In this document: positions 27,653 to 37,149 of the stretch, in pieces | Layout of the letters: each line of letters opens with the position of its first letter | Position numbering within the stretch: position 1 is the first letter of the stretch | From: Nocardia wallacei | GTDB taxonomy: Bacteria > Actinomycetota > Actinomycetes > Mycobacteriales > Mycobacteriaceae | Length of the DNA stretch: 64,000 nt | Assembly: GCF_029868745.1 (NCBI RefSeq) | Contig: NZ_JARWOP010000313.1 | Location: 1 to 64,000, forward strand | Direction: 5' to 3' | Made by a program: the position numbers and the translations under genes | The notes under the pieces: model-generated | Told to the model about the DNA's origin: nothing | The model's database searches: none | The model's input: only the letters and a program-made list of their open reading frames with translations

Positions 27653-28312
27653 GTGGACCGGACGGGAGCCGTTGCCGACGTTGGTGGCAGAATTTCGGAG
27701 GCGCTGCTGGGCGCGCTGGACCTCGACGGGCTCGGCGGCCGCAAGTGCGGTCAGCTCTCCGGCGGTCAGCGTCGCCGCGTCGATATCGCTCTCGGGCTGG
27801 TGCACGGGCCGCGGCTGATCTACCTGGACGAGCCGACCACGGGGCTCGATCCGCAGAGCCGCGCCAACCTCTGGGAGCACATCCGCGCGCTGCGGGCGCG
27901 CGGCACCACCATCGTGCTCACCACCCACTACCTCGAGGAGGCCGACGCGCTGTGCGATCGCATCCTCGTCATGGACCACGGCCGGATCGTCGCCGAGGGC
28001 GCGCCGGACGAACTCGAGCGCCGCATCTCCGGCGATGTCGTGAGCATCGAAATAGCCGATGCGAGAGCGGATCTCGCGCTGGAGGTGGCCGAATCGGTGC
28101 TCGACGTGCGATCGCGGGTGCGAGCCGAGGGCGCCGGGGCGACGATGCTGCACCTGACGGTCGAGCGCGGCGACGCCGCCGTGGTGCCGCTGCTGCGCGC
28201 GCTGGACGAGCACGGCATCGCCGCCGACGCGCTGACCGTCAAGCGCCCCAGCCTCGACGACGTGTTCCTGACCATCACCGGGCGTTCACTGCGAGAGACG
28301 AGCCGATCATGA
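27653..28312 (+). pseudogene. ABC-2 type exporter ATPase, N-terminal half missing
   Basis: The 219-residue frame carries the second half of a DrrA-like ATPase: signature LSGGQRRRVDIALGLVH, Walker B LIYLDEPTTGLDP, switch TTHYLEEAD, then the C-terminal DrrA tail ending PSLDDVFLTITGR. Walker A, the Q-loop and about 100 residues are absent; homology begins at about RISEALLGALDLDGL, close to the first codons. Neither upstream frame encodes the missing part. The adjacent permease is intact and coupled by ATGA. As it stands it cannot bind ATP normally, so it is a remnant unless the assembly dropped sequence here. Confidence 0.7.
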
Positions 28313-29070
28313 CATTCCTGCGCGACACCGGACTGATCTTCTGGTCCCAGCTGCGCTCCAACCTGCGCAATCCGGTCTGGGTGCTGATCGGGCTGTCGCA
28401 GCCCGTGTTGTATCTGGTGCTGTTCGGTCCGCTCGTGAAGGGCATCGCCCCGTCGCTCGGGCCGGGCGCGGATCCGTGGGAGGTGCTGACTCCGGCGCTG
28501 GTCATCCAGATCGGGTTGTTCGGTGCGATCTACGTCGGCTTCGGCCTCGTCATGGAATTGCGCGCGGGAGTCGTGGAGCGGCAACGGGTTACGCCCGCGA
28601 GCCGCGCGGCGCTGCTGCTGGGGCGGGTGGTCAAGGACATGGTGGTGCTGATCGTGCAGGCGTTGCTGCTCGTCGCGGTGGCGGCGCTGGCGTTCGGGCT
28701 GCGGCCCGATCCGCTGGGGCTGGTGCTGTCGGTGCTGCTGATCGCGGTGATGGGCGCGGGCCTGGCGGCGGCCTCCTACGCGGTGGGTCTGTGGGCGCGC
28801 TCGGAGGACACGCTCGCCTCGATCCTCAACACGCTGTCGGTGCCGCTGATGCTGCTGTCGGGCATTCTGCTGCCGCTCAGTGTCGGTCCGACGTGGTTGC
28901 AGACCATCGGAAAGGTGAACCCGTTCTCGCGCACCGTCGAGGCGGCGCGGGCCTTGTTCCGTGGTGATCTCGGCGCCTCGGAGGTCTACTGGGGGACCGG
29001 CCTCACGCTGGCGGTGGCGCTGGTGCTGCTGGTACTCGGCGCCCGCAGCTTCGCCCGCGAGAACGCCTGA
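28309..29070 (+). CDS. ABC-2 type permease (DrrB-like)
   Basis: The 253-residue membrane protein has six predicted helices and starts with the typical cytoplasmic segment SQLRSNLRNPVWVLIGLSQP. ABC-2 features include ERQRVTPASRAALLLGRVVKD between helices 2 and 3 shown in part as ERQRVTPASR, and NPFSRTVEAARALFRGDL near the end. It pairs with the truncated ATPase, overlapping it by ATGA. Substrates of this family are drugs, lipids or polyketides. A perfect 12-bp hairpin follows 35 nt after the stop. Confidence 0.83.
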   Translation: MTFLRDTGLIFWSQLRSNLRNPVWVLIGLSQPVLYLVLFGPLVKGIAPSLGPGADPWEVLTPALVIQIGLFGAIYVGFGLVMELRAGVVERQRVTPASRAALLLGRVVKDMVVLIVQALLLVAVAALAFGLRPDPLGLVLSVLLIAVMGAGLAAASYAVGLWARSEDTLASILNTLSVPLMLLSGILLPLSVGPTWLQTIGKVNPFSRTVEAARALFRGDLGASEVYWGTGLTLAVALVLLVLGARSFARENA

Positions 29071-29104
29071 TCATGGCCGGCGGCGCAGTCGGGATACGCC
29101 GCCA

Positions 29105-29135
29105 CGCATGCCCGTCCGGTCGCGACGGGCATGCG
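29105..29135 (+). terminator. Perfect 12-bp hairpin after the ABC permease
   Basis: CGCATGCCCGTC and GACGGGCATGCG flank a 7-nt loop (CGGTCGC). It starts 35 nt after the permease stop and precedes the acyltransferase gene, as expected for an intrinsic terminator without U-tract. Confidence 0.8.
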
Positions 29136-29328
29136 CGTGCGAGTCGGTGCGTCGGCCGGTCGGCATTCGGGGCGCGGCGCGGTCCAGTTGTGCAGCAGGC
29201 AAACTGAGCGAACCCGGCGCATCGGGACGGTGAACGGCGAGTGTGACCGCCGTCTCGTTCACCGGACTGGCATCGGCCGGACACGCGATGGTAGCCGCGA
29301 CGCCGATTCGGACTGGCTTCATCGGGAC

Positions 29329-30153
29329 ATGACAACAATGTCCGTGCTGACAGCGCCGGCCCGCACGACGGACACGGGGGTGGAGCCGCCGCGGTACTCG
29401 CTGGTCGTCTCCGCCGACGCGGAGCACCGCCGGGCGGCACAGCGGCTGCGTTACCGCGTCTTCGCCGCCGAGCCCGGATTCCACATCCCCGAGAGCGCCG
29501 ACGGACTGGACGCCGACCGCTTCGATGAATACTGCGACCACCTGCTGGTGCGCGACGACCCGACCGGCGAATTCGTCGGCTGCTACCGGATGTTGCCGCC
29601 GCATCAGGTCGTGGCCGCGGGCGGCTACTACACCGCCACCGAATTCGACCTGGCCGCAATGGATCCCGAGGGGCGGCGGATCGTGGAGATGGGCCGCGCC
29701 TGCGTGGTCCCCGAGCACCGCAACGGTTCCACGCTGACCCTGATGTGGGCGGGCATCCTGCACTACATCCAGCTCACCGGTTACGACTGGGTGATGGGCT
29801 GCGTGTCGGTGCCGATGCAGGACAGTCCCGGCGATCCGGCCGGTGTCAACGTGCGCGGCGTCCGGGATCTGTTGCTGGACAAGCACGGCGGCGATCCGGC
29901 CCGCAGGGTGCGACCCTATCGCCCGGTGGTCGTGGACGGGCGCCCGCTCGACGAGCTGCCTGCGCCCGCGCGCGCGAAACTTCCGCCGCTGTTGCGCGGC
30001 TACCTCCGGCTGGGTGCGGAGATCTGCGGCGAGCCCGCGCACGATCCGGACTTCGGCGTCGCGGATTTCGTGGCGCTGCTCGGCCTGGAAACCATCAACC
30101 GGCGCTACCTGGACCGCTTACAGAGCGCCGCGAACACCTTCGACGAACGGTGA
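29329..30153 (+). CDS. GNAT-fold N-acyltransferase, OlsB-like (Rv3027c-like)
   Basis: The 274-residue protein belongs to the GNAT branch (Acetyltransf_5) that includes OlsB, which transfers 3-hydroxyacyl chains to ornithine. Family segments are AQRLRYRVFAAEPGF (about 37), DEYCDHLLVRD, VGCYRMLPPHQV and VEMGRACVVPEHRNG (about 121). It is followed after 5 nt by a PlsC-type acyltransferase gene, an arrangement like olsB-olsA. Ornithine lipid or another N-acyl amino acid lipid is therefore a reasonable product, inferred. The ATG at 29329 is used; another ATG lies three codons later. Confidence 0.78.
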   Translation: MTTMSVLTAPARTTDTGVEPPRYSLVVSADAEHRRAAQRLRYRVFAAEPGFHIPESADGLDADRFDEYCDHLLVRDDPTGEFVGCYRMLPPHQVVAAGGYYTATEFDLAAMDPEGRRIVEMGRACVVPEHRNGSTLTLMWAGILHYIQLTGYDWVMGCVSVPMQDSPGDPAGVNVRGVRDLLLDKHGGDPARRVRPYRPVVVDGRPLDELPAPARAKLPPLLRGYLRLGAEICGEPAHDPDFGVADFVALLGLETINRRYLDRLQSAANTFDER

Positions 30154-30158
30154 GATAG

Positions 30159-31130
30159 ATGCCCGCTCTGGTTGCGCCCGGAACTTCCGCGCTGTCGTGC
30201 CCACCGGCGGCGCCCGTGCATGCCTGGATGCCGTCGAGCCCGTGCGGGCCCCGCTGCGTCGACGTGCCCGACGCGGCCGGGACCGTGCGGATGGCGGTGC
30301 GCGTGGCGAGTGTGTTCGCGCTGCTGGCCAGTTTTCCCGTGCTCAATCTGGCTACCCCGCGTAGTCGGCGCACCGGGCTGCACAAGCGCTATGCCCGTAT
30401 GGCATTGCGGTGCTGCGGAATAGGTTTGCGGATTGTCGATCAGCGCGTCGGGGCACCGGCGGGACCGCGCGCGGCCGGCGGCGGGCCACGCGCAGTCGAT
30501 GAGGGGCTGCTCGTGGTCGCCGGTCATGTCGGGTGGACCGATGTGCTGGCGCTGGCGGCGGTGCAGCCGATGGGGTTCGTGGCGCGGGCGGACCTCATCG
30601 ACTGGCCCGTGCTGGGCAGGCTCGCTCGGCTGATGCGGGTGATCCCGATCGAGCGGGAACGCCTGCGGCAGTTGCCCGATGTGGTCGCGACGATGTCGCA
30701 GCGGTTGTCGGCGGGGGAGCGGGTCGCCATGTTCCCCGAGGGCACCACCTGGTGCGGCCGGGCGCACGGCCGCCTGCGGCCCGCCCTGTTCCAGGCGGCG
30801 CTGGACTCCGGCGCGCCCGTGCAGCCGATCCGGGTGCGGTACCTCGACCGCGACGGCGAGCTGTCGACGGTGCCGGGTTTCGTCGGCCTGGACACCTTCG
30901 TCGATTCCGCCCGCCGCGTGTTGCGCTCCAAGGGCGTCGTCGCCGAGATCGTTCTCCTTCCCCTCGAACACCCCGGCCCCGACCGCCACGAACTGGCCCG
31001 GCGATGCGAGCGCGCGATCCGCGGCCGGGAAACTGTCGACATCGATGCCCACGCGACCGCGGTCGGCACCGGCCCCACCCGCGACATCGTGCCGGACCGA
31101 ACGGCCGAACCCGCCCTGCCCGCACGGTAA
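30159..31130 (+). CDS. PlsC-type 1-acyl-glycerophosphate/lyso-ornithine-lipid acyltransferase (Rv3026c-like)
   Basis: The 323-residue membrane-associated acyltransferase has the NHX4D-type motif as GHVGWTDVL (about 126) and FPEGTTW (about 192), with a hydrophobic helix near 44-66. It probably adds the second (ester-linked) acyl chain to a lyso-lipid made by the preceding GNAT enzyme, or works on lysophosphatidate. A 60-residue Arg/Pro-rich tail follows the catalytic domain. It is the last backbone gene before an accessory insert that separates it from iscS, its neighbour in M. tuberculosis. Confidence 0.83.
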   Translation: MPALVAPGTSALSCPPAAPVHAWMPSSPCGPRCVDVPDAAGTVRMAVRVASVFALLASFPVLNLATPRSRRTGLHKRYARMALRCCGIGLRIVDQRVGAPAGPRAAGGGPRAVDEGLLVVAGHVGWTDVLALAAVQPMGFVARADLIDWPVLGRLARLMRVIPIERERLRQLPDVVATMSQRLSAGERVAMFPEGTTWCGRAHGRLRPALFQAALDSGAPVQPIRVRYLDRDGELSTVPGFVGLDTFVDSARRVLRSKGVVAEIVLLPLEHPGPDRHELARRCERAIRGRETVDIDAHATAVGTGPTRDIVPDRTAEPALPAR

Positions 31131-31174
31131 CCGCGCCGTTCACCGGAGTGCGGTCGATGCCCGACGGCTTCGAC

Positions 31175-32041
31175 TCAGCGGCGAATGTCTGTCGTGCCCA
31201 ACGGAAGCCGCGGGTCGATGGGCGTATCGCGCCAGGTGTCGCGGAGCCAGGCGTGGGCCGGGTCGTCGCAGCTGCGCCAGGCGCGTTCGGGGCCCGACAT
31301 GATGTTGAGGTAGTACATATGGTGGCCGGGGGCGGCGATGGACGGGCCGTGGTAGCCGTGCGGTACCAGCACCACGTCGCCGGTGCGGACCTCCTCGAGG
31401 ACATCGATCGGTCGAGTGGCCGTCCCGTACACGCGGTGGTAGCCGAATCCAGGTGAACCTCCTGCGCCCGAGGCGAATTCGAAGTAGTAGATCTCCTCCA
31501 GCGGCGTCTCGTGCTCGGAGTGCTCGTCGTGCTTGTGCGCGGGATACGACGACCAGTTGCCGCCCGGCGTGAGCACCTCGCAGGCGAGGAGGGCATCGGC
31601 GTCGAACGTGTCGGTCATCGCGAAATTGTGCACCTGGCGGCTGGCGTTGCCCGCGCCGCGCAGCTCCACCGCGACGCCCGCGGCCGGCACGTATCGGAAC
31701 GGCAGCGACCGCCGGGCCACCGCGCCACCGAGGGCGACCCGCCCGGTACCGGTGACGGTGTAGTCGCTGTCGCGGCCGATATACGCGAAATCGGTGGGGC
31801 CGTCGAAAACGCTGCTGCGGCCGGATAATTCGTGCGCCTCGCCGCCACAGGACACCAGGAACGATCCTGACAGCGGCACCACCACGATCTCGTCTTCGCC
31901 GCTGTGCGCCCGAAGCGACTGTCCCGCGGCCAGTTCGGCGACGTGCAGGCTGCAATGGTCCCAACCGGCGGATTCCCGGGTGACCGATACGGTGTACGGG
32001 GCGGCGGCACTGCCCGCCGGAAGGTAATACCTGCTGCTCAT
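31175..32041 (-). CDS. iolB: 5-deoxy-glucuronate isomerase
   Basis: The 288-residue bicupin is IolB, which converts 5-deoxy-D-glucuronate to 2-deoxy-5-keto-gluconate in myo-inositol breakdown. Motifs include SSYPAHKHDEH (metal-binding His residues, about 172), EEIYYFEF and VLVPHGYHGP. The ATG at 32041 lies 5 nt after the aldolase stop, so the two form one operon. No iolA, C, D, E or G gene is in the window; the pathway must be completed elsewhere, or these two are a detached pair. Confidence 0.9.
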   Translation of the reverse strand: MSSRYYLPAGSAAAPYTVSVTRESAGWDHCSLHVAELAAGQSLRAHSGEDEIVVVPLSGSFLVSCGGEAHELSGRSSVFDGPTDFAYIGRDSDYTVTGTGRVALGGAVARRSLPFRYVPAAGVAVELRGAGNASRQVHNFAMTDTFDADALLACEVLTPGGNWSSYPAHKHDEHSEHETPLEEIYYFEFASGAGGSPGFGYHRVYGTATRPIDVLEEVRTGDVVLVPHGYHGPSIAAPGHHMYYLNIMSGPERAWRSCDDPAHAWLRDTWRDTPIDPRLPLGTTDIRR

Positions 32042-32046
32042 CGCGG

Positions 32047-32967
32047 TCACCGCACCAGCGATACGGCGGTGTCGACGGCCCGGGCGACATCGCCGTCGCG
32101 CGGATACAGCAGGGCCCTGCCCACGACCAGCCCCCGCACCCCCGGCAGCGCAAGGGCCTCCGCCCACCGCGCGTAGGTCTGCCCGGGCGCGGACTGCGGA
32201 TCGCCGCCCAGCAGCAGCGTGGGCAGGGTGGTGGCGTCCACGACCCGCGCCATGTCCTGGACGACGGGCAGCTTCAACCAGGTGTAGGCGGACGTCGACC
32301 CGAGACCCTGCGCCAAGTGAATGCTCTTGATGACCGCGTCCGGGGACAGGTCGTTGACGACCGCGGTGCCCGGACCGCCCGGCCGCGTGGACAGGAACGG
32401 CTCCACCAGGGCGACCAGGCCGAGGGCGGCGAGGTCATCGATCGCGGCCGCGCACGCCGTCATCGTCGACAGTGTGCCCGGGTCCGTCAGGTCGAATCGG
32501 TTGAGCATCTTCGCGCCGTTGAGTCCGGCGGCCGCGGTGGCGCGGGCGGTGTAGCCGGTCATCCGGTCGTCGAGTTCGAAGGTGGCTCCGGCGAGGCCGC
32601 CGCGGTTCATGGAGGTGAACACGACCTTGTCCTCCAGCGCGCCGAGTAATAGCAGGTCCTCGATGATGTCGGCGGTGCCCAGCACGCCGTCCACCCCGGG
32701 CCGCCGCAGCGCCGTCACCAATCGGCCGAGTAGATCGGTGCGGCTGTTCATCGCGAACGGGTCGCCCGCCGCCGACAGCGCCCCGCGCGCGGGATGGTCG
32801 GCGGCGATGATCATCAGGCGCCCGTCGCCCCGCACCAGTGGTCGGCGGCGGCGCTCGGCGAAGGCGCGAGCGACGGCGCCCGGATCGGCCGCCCGCAGGT
32901 CGGTCAGCTCGGCGGGAGTACGCACCGGGGTCGCCGGTGGTCTCGTCCGATCGATGGTTTCGGTCAC
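32047..32967 (-). CDS. DeoC/LacD-family aldolase of the inositol cluster (Cgl0159-like)
   Basis: The 306-residue (beta/alpha)8 class I aldolase has a likely Schiff-base Lys in TWLKLPV (about 227), with LIIAADHPARG replaced here by MIIAADHPARG (about 52) and the phosphate-binding strand LLLGGDPQ (about 248). Homologues next to iolB in actinobacteria are thought to act on 2-deoxy-5-keto-gluconate 6-phosphate, the step done by IolJ elsewhere. That role is inferred. The GTG at 32967 lies 36 bp from a doubled 14-bp operator. Confidence 0.8.
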   Translation of the reverse strand: MTETIDRTRPPATPVRTPAELTDLRAADPGAVARAFAERRRRPLVRGDGRLMIIAADHPARGALSAAGDPFAMNSRTDLLGRLVTALRRPGVDGVLGTADIIEDLLLLGALEDKVVFTSMNRGGLAGATFELDDRMTGYTARATAAAGLNGAKMLNRFDLTDPGTLSTMTACAAAIDDLAALGLVALVEPFLSTRPGGPGTAVVNDLSPDAVIKSIHLAQGLGSTSAYTWLKLPVVQDMARVVDATTLPTLLLGGDPQSAPGQTYARWAEALALPGVRGLVVGRALLYPRDGDVARAVDTAVSLVR

Positions 32968-33002
32968 TGCGGGCCCTTCCGGTCGGCCACGGCGCGAGCG
33001 GC

Positions 33003-33034
33003 ATGTGTCAGGACATGATTATGTGTCAGGACAT
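33003..33034. promoter_or_regulatory. Doubled operator upstream of the aldolase-iolB operon
   Basis: ATGTGTCAGGACAT occurs twice, at 33003-33016 and 33021-33034, separated by GATT. Each copy contains the dyad TGTC-AG-GACA. The 18-bp period places two dimers on nearly the same face of the helix with some offset. TGTC-N2-GACA dyads fit GntR-type repressors. The second copy overlaps the stop codon of the upstream endonuclease-fold gene. Confidence 0.8.
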
Positions 33035-33877
33035 ATGATGTACGCCCCGACGGCCGTCCCGACCGATTTCGACATCGACGACCACGCCGTAGTGGTCACT
33101 CGGGTGGACACCATCGGTGGGCTGGTCGAAAGCCAGTGTCGCGGAGCGGATCTCGCAGCGGGCGCGGGGGTGTGCGTGCCAGGAACCGGTGAACACGTAG
33201 TCGATCCGGCGGCGATGGCCGGGCTGGCGGACGATCTGATCGAGCAAGGCGGCGGCGTTGGCGTTGTCGGAGCTCCAGGTGTGGCCCGGTCCGTCGCCGG
33301 CGACCTCCCAGGCGTCGTGGTAGTGCACGCTGCGTCCCGAAAGTGACTGGCGGCCGGTGAGATAACGGATGCTGGCCGCCTCGGGCGCGGCATTGAAATC
33401 ACCCGCGATGATCGTCGGCAGCTCGGTGCGGTGGCGGGCATCGAGATCGCTGAGCGCGACGGCCTGCTGTTCACGGACGGCTTCGGCATCCAGCCGCCAC
33501 GACGCGGTGGCCGAGATGAACAGCACCTCGCCCTCGTCCGGCAGCGTGACCCGGGCCGCCAGCGTGCACCAGGGCACGTCCGCCGCACCGGCCAGGCGCA
33601 GGTCGAGCACCTCCACGATCCGATGTGGCAGGCGCGAGGCTATCGCGTTGCCGCCGTAGCGATCCGCGAAGGGCGGCGTGTACGCCATGGCCTCGGACTG
33701 ATGAGTGCCGTGCAGCCCGGTGCCCTCCAGCAACTCGGCAAGGTGGTCGGCGTCGAGGACTTCCTGCAACGCGACGATATCGGGGTCGAGGCGGCGCAGC
33801 TCCTGGTTCAGCAGGCCGAGTCGCCGGGGATCGCCCTCTCGGTTCTGGACGTTGATCGTGAGGATCCGAAGGTGCAC
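33026..33877 (-). CDS. Endonuclease/exonuclease/phosphatase family hydrolase
   Basis: The 283-residue protein has the EEP fold: LRILTINVQN at the start, IVALQEVLDADHL (metal-binding Glu, about 35), IIAGDFNAAPE (catalytic Asp/Asn, about 175), IDYVFTGSW and the terminal SDHYGVVVDV (His). The substrate could be nucleic acid, phospholipid or inositol phosphate; the inositol-gene neighbourhood is suggestive but not proof. GTG at 33877 has a TGGAG box 8 nt upstream. No signal peptide. Confidence 0.83.
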   Translation of the reverse strand: MHLRILTINVQNREGDPRRLGLLNQELRRLDPDIVALQEVLDADHLAELLEGTGLHGTHQSEAMAYTPPFADRYGGNAIASRLPHRIVEVLDLRLAGAADVPWCTLAARVTLPDEGEVLFISATASWRLDAEAVREQQAVALSDLDARHRTELPTIIAGDFNAAPEAASIRYLTGRQSLSGRSVHYHDAWEVAGDGPGHTWSSDNANAAALLDQIVRQPGHRRRIDYVFTGSWHAHPRARCEIRSATLAFDQPTDGVHPSDHYGVVVDVEIGRDGRRGVHHMS

Positions 33878-33933
33878 AGGGGAACTCCAGCTTCTGGTGC
33901 GAATGGTGGTGTGAACGGCCGACGACGCGGTCC

Positions 33934-34410
33934 TCAGACGACGTACTGCCCTGCCCGGTAGCTGCCGCCGTGCTGCCGGGTGAGGACGTTGAGGCGGTTG
34001 AAGGCGTTGATATTGGCGATGAGCGCCACCAGCGCGCCGAGTTGCTCCTCGTCGTAATGCTCGGCGGCGTTCGCCCACACTTCGTCGGTCACCCCGTCGG
34101 CGGAGTCGGCGAGGCGAGTGCCCGCCTCGGCCAGCGCCAAGGCCGCGCGCTCGGCGGCGGTGAACACCGTGGCCTCGCGCCAGACCGCGACCAGGTGCAG
34201 GCGCACCGCGGTCTCCCCGGCGTGCGCGGCCTCCTTGGTGTGGATGTCGACGCACGCGCCGCAGCCGTTGAGCTGGCTCGCGCGCAGCCGCACCAGTTCC
34301 TGCGTGGACCGCGGCAGCGCCGTTTCCCCGAGCGCCGCGCCCGCCGAGACGAGGTACTTCAGCGACTTGGCCGTAACGGGGTTGTCGAACAGGTTCATGC
34401 GAGCTTCCAT
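33934..34410 (-). CDS. AhpD/carboxymuconolactone decarboxylase family protein
   Basis: The 158-residue protein has the AhpD-like redox motif NGCGACVDIHTKEA (CxxC plus His, about 48-60) and helices characteristic of the alkylhydroperoxidase AhpD core, so thiol peroxidase-linked activity is likely. The C-terminal INAFNRLNVLTRQ is family-typical. It lies 56 nt upstream of the endonuclease-fold gene, co-oriented. The 139 bp between it and the F0 operon (34411-34549) show no feature. Confidence 0.82.
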   Translation of the reverse strand: MEARMNLFDNPVTAKSLKYLVSAGAALGETALPRSTQELVRLRASQLNGCGACVDIHTKEAAHAGETAVRLHLVAVWREATVFTAAERAALALAEAGTRLADSADGVTDEVWANAAEHYDEEQLGALVALIANINAFNRLNVLTRQHGGSYRAGQYVV

Positions 34411-34549
34411 GACGGACTCCTACGTGTTGCGAATCGGTACACCCCTCCGACGGGACAGCCCGGCCGGATGTGAGGTGCGCCAGGCCCCGGCCTCCGGGAC
34501 TACGCCGTCGGCGGTCCCGGATAATTCACAGCACGGTGTTCGAAGCCGG

Positions 34550-35125
34550 TTATGTACGGCCGGCCGAGCGTTCCGGATTCCCTGCGCGCACGGCTGGGCA
34601 AGTCGCCGACCTGGGCTGGGTTGCCAGTACGGCGAGGAAGCGGTCGATGCTTTGTGACCGGGCGAGGGCGGAACGCTGGTGGTCACGCACGATGGATTCG
34701 GCGCGGTCGATCACGGCGTTGGTGAGTTCGTGGGTGAGATCGTCTTCGAGTTGCCGACGGACCTGTGCGAGGTTGAGTAGTCCCTGTCGGTGTACCCGGT
34801 CGGCTTCGAGGGCGGCGGTTTCGCGCAGTGAGCGGAGGATTTGCTCCGCGTCCTTGCGTGCCTCGCGTCGGATGGCGGCCACTTCGGTTCGTGCGTCGGC
34901 GATCGACTGGGCGAAAGCGCGTTCCGCGGCGGCGAGTTCGTCTACTGCCTGTGCGCTTTCCTCGAGTTGGCTGCCGACGGCGTCCTGTGCTCGCCGCGCC
35001 ATAGTCCGTAGCTGTGGCGCAACCCATTTCGCGAGCACGCCCACAATGACCGTGAAGCCGAGGAGCTGGCTGAGGAAGACCGGCCAGTCCCAGGTGATGT
35101 CGTAGATGCCGCCGGTCTCGCTCAT
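34550..35125 (-). CDS. Truncated b-delta subunit of an orphan F0 sector
   Basis: The 191-residue protein has one N-terminal membrane helix (about 15-33, FLSQLLGFTVIVGVLAKWV) and a long charged helical stalk (35-160), like the b part of the b-delta fusion found in mycobacteria. The stretch SQSIDRFLAVLATQ (about 157-170) matches the junction to the delta domain. From 171 the sequence is unrelated and stops at 191. The delta domain, needed to attach the stalk to the F1 head, is missing, and so are all following F1 genes. Its ATG overlaps the atpF stop (ATGA). Confidence 0.8.
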   Translation of the reverse strand: MSETGGIYDITWDWPVFLSQLLGFTVIVGVLAKWVAPQLRTMARRAQDAVGSQLEESAQAVDELAAAERAFAQSIADARTEVAAIRREARKDAEQILRSLRETAALEADRVHRQGLLNLAQVRRQLEDDLTHELTNAVIDRAESIVRDHQRSALARSQSIDRFLAVLATQPRSATCPAVRAGNPERSAGRT

Positions 35126-35580
35126 CGGTGTCCGCCTCCGGTCAGTCGCTCGGCGAGGTCGGCGGCGAGTGGGTCGATTTGTGCCTCGAAGCGTTGTGCC
35201 GTCTCGGCGGCGTGGGCTCGCAGTCGGCTGGTGGCGGCGGCCACCATGTCGTCACTCTGTGCCTGTGCGCGCTCTCGGGTCGTGGTCACCATGGCCTGTC
35301 CCTCCTTCCGGGCGTGCTCGCGCAGTTGTGCCGCATCGATACGGGCTTGTGCGAGCGACGTGTGGTAGCTGTCCTGGGCGGCTGCGAAGGTGTCGGCGGC
35401 TCGTTGCCGATGGGCGATGGTGTCGGCGACGCGGGATTGCCGTTGCTCGAGAATGTCGCGGAGAGGCGGCACCACGAACAGCCGGATGACGGCGAACACG
35501 ATCAGGAAGATCGTCAGCTCGACGAAAAATGTGCCGTCCGGGATCAGGAAGTTTTCTTTCGCAGAAGTCTTCTCGGTCAT
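35122..35580 (-). CDS. atpF: F0 subunit b of the orphan operon
   Basis: The 152-residue peripheral-stalk subunit has a single helix (about 18-40, FFVELTIFLIVFAVIRLFVV) followed by the b-type PPLRDILEQRQSRVADTIAHR and a long amphipathic helix rich in Ala, Glu and Arg. It is 5 nt downstream of atpE and overlaps the truncated b-delta gene. This order (I-B-E-F-FH) is that of complete actinobacterial atp operons. In a canonical enzyme it would hold the stator, which here has no F1 partner encoded nearby. Confidence 0.85.
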   Translation of the reverse strand: MTEKTSAKENFLIPDGTFFVELTIFLIVFAVIRLFVVPPLRDILEQRQSRVADTIAHRQRAADTFAAAQDSYHTSLAQARIDAAQLREHARKEGQAMVTTTRERAQAQSDDMVAAATSRLRAHAAETAQRFEAQIDPLAADLAERLTGGGHR

Positions 35581-35585
35581 GCGCG

Positions 35586-36984
<1,399 letters not shown>

Positions 36985-37054
36985 ATGCCCTCCCTCGGCG
37001 AAGCGTGATCGTGGATGACGAAGTCGCAGTCCACATCTCGAGGCCATTCTGTCC

Positions 37055-37071
37055 TACTACGGCTCGTAGTA
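37055..37071. promoter_or_regulatory. TACTACG-N3-CGTAGTA dyad, BlaI/CopY-like operator
   Basis: A perfect 7-bp inverted repeat 71 bp upstream of the first gene of the F0 operon. TACTAC/GTAGTA half-sites resemble those bound by BlaI/MecI/CopY-family winged-helix repressors in actinobacteria. The assignment rests on motif similarity from memory; no blaI-like gene is in the window. Confidence 0.6.
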
Positions 37072-37125
37072 CAAGAGCGGACAAATAGTGCATATCGGAC
37101 AACCGAAACCATCGCCGCCGGCCTC

Positions 37126-37149
37126 TTTATGGTATGTGTATACCATAAA
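37126..37149. promoter_or_regulatory. AT-rich 10-bp inverted repeat
   Basis: TTTATGGTAT and ATACCATAAA flank GTGT. Such an AT-rich perfect dyad is conspicuous in this high-GC background and fits a repressor operator better than a terminator. It lies 142 bp before the F0 operon and about 340 bp before iscS; which side it serves is unknown. Confidence 0.6.
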
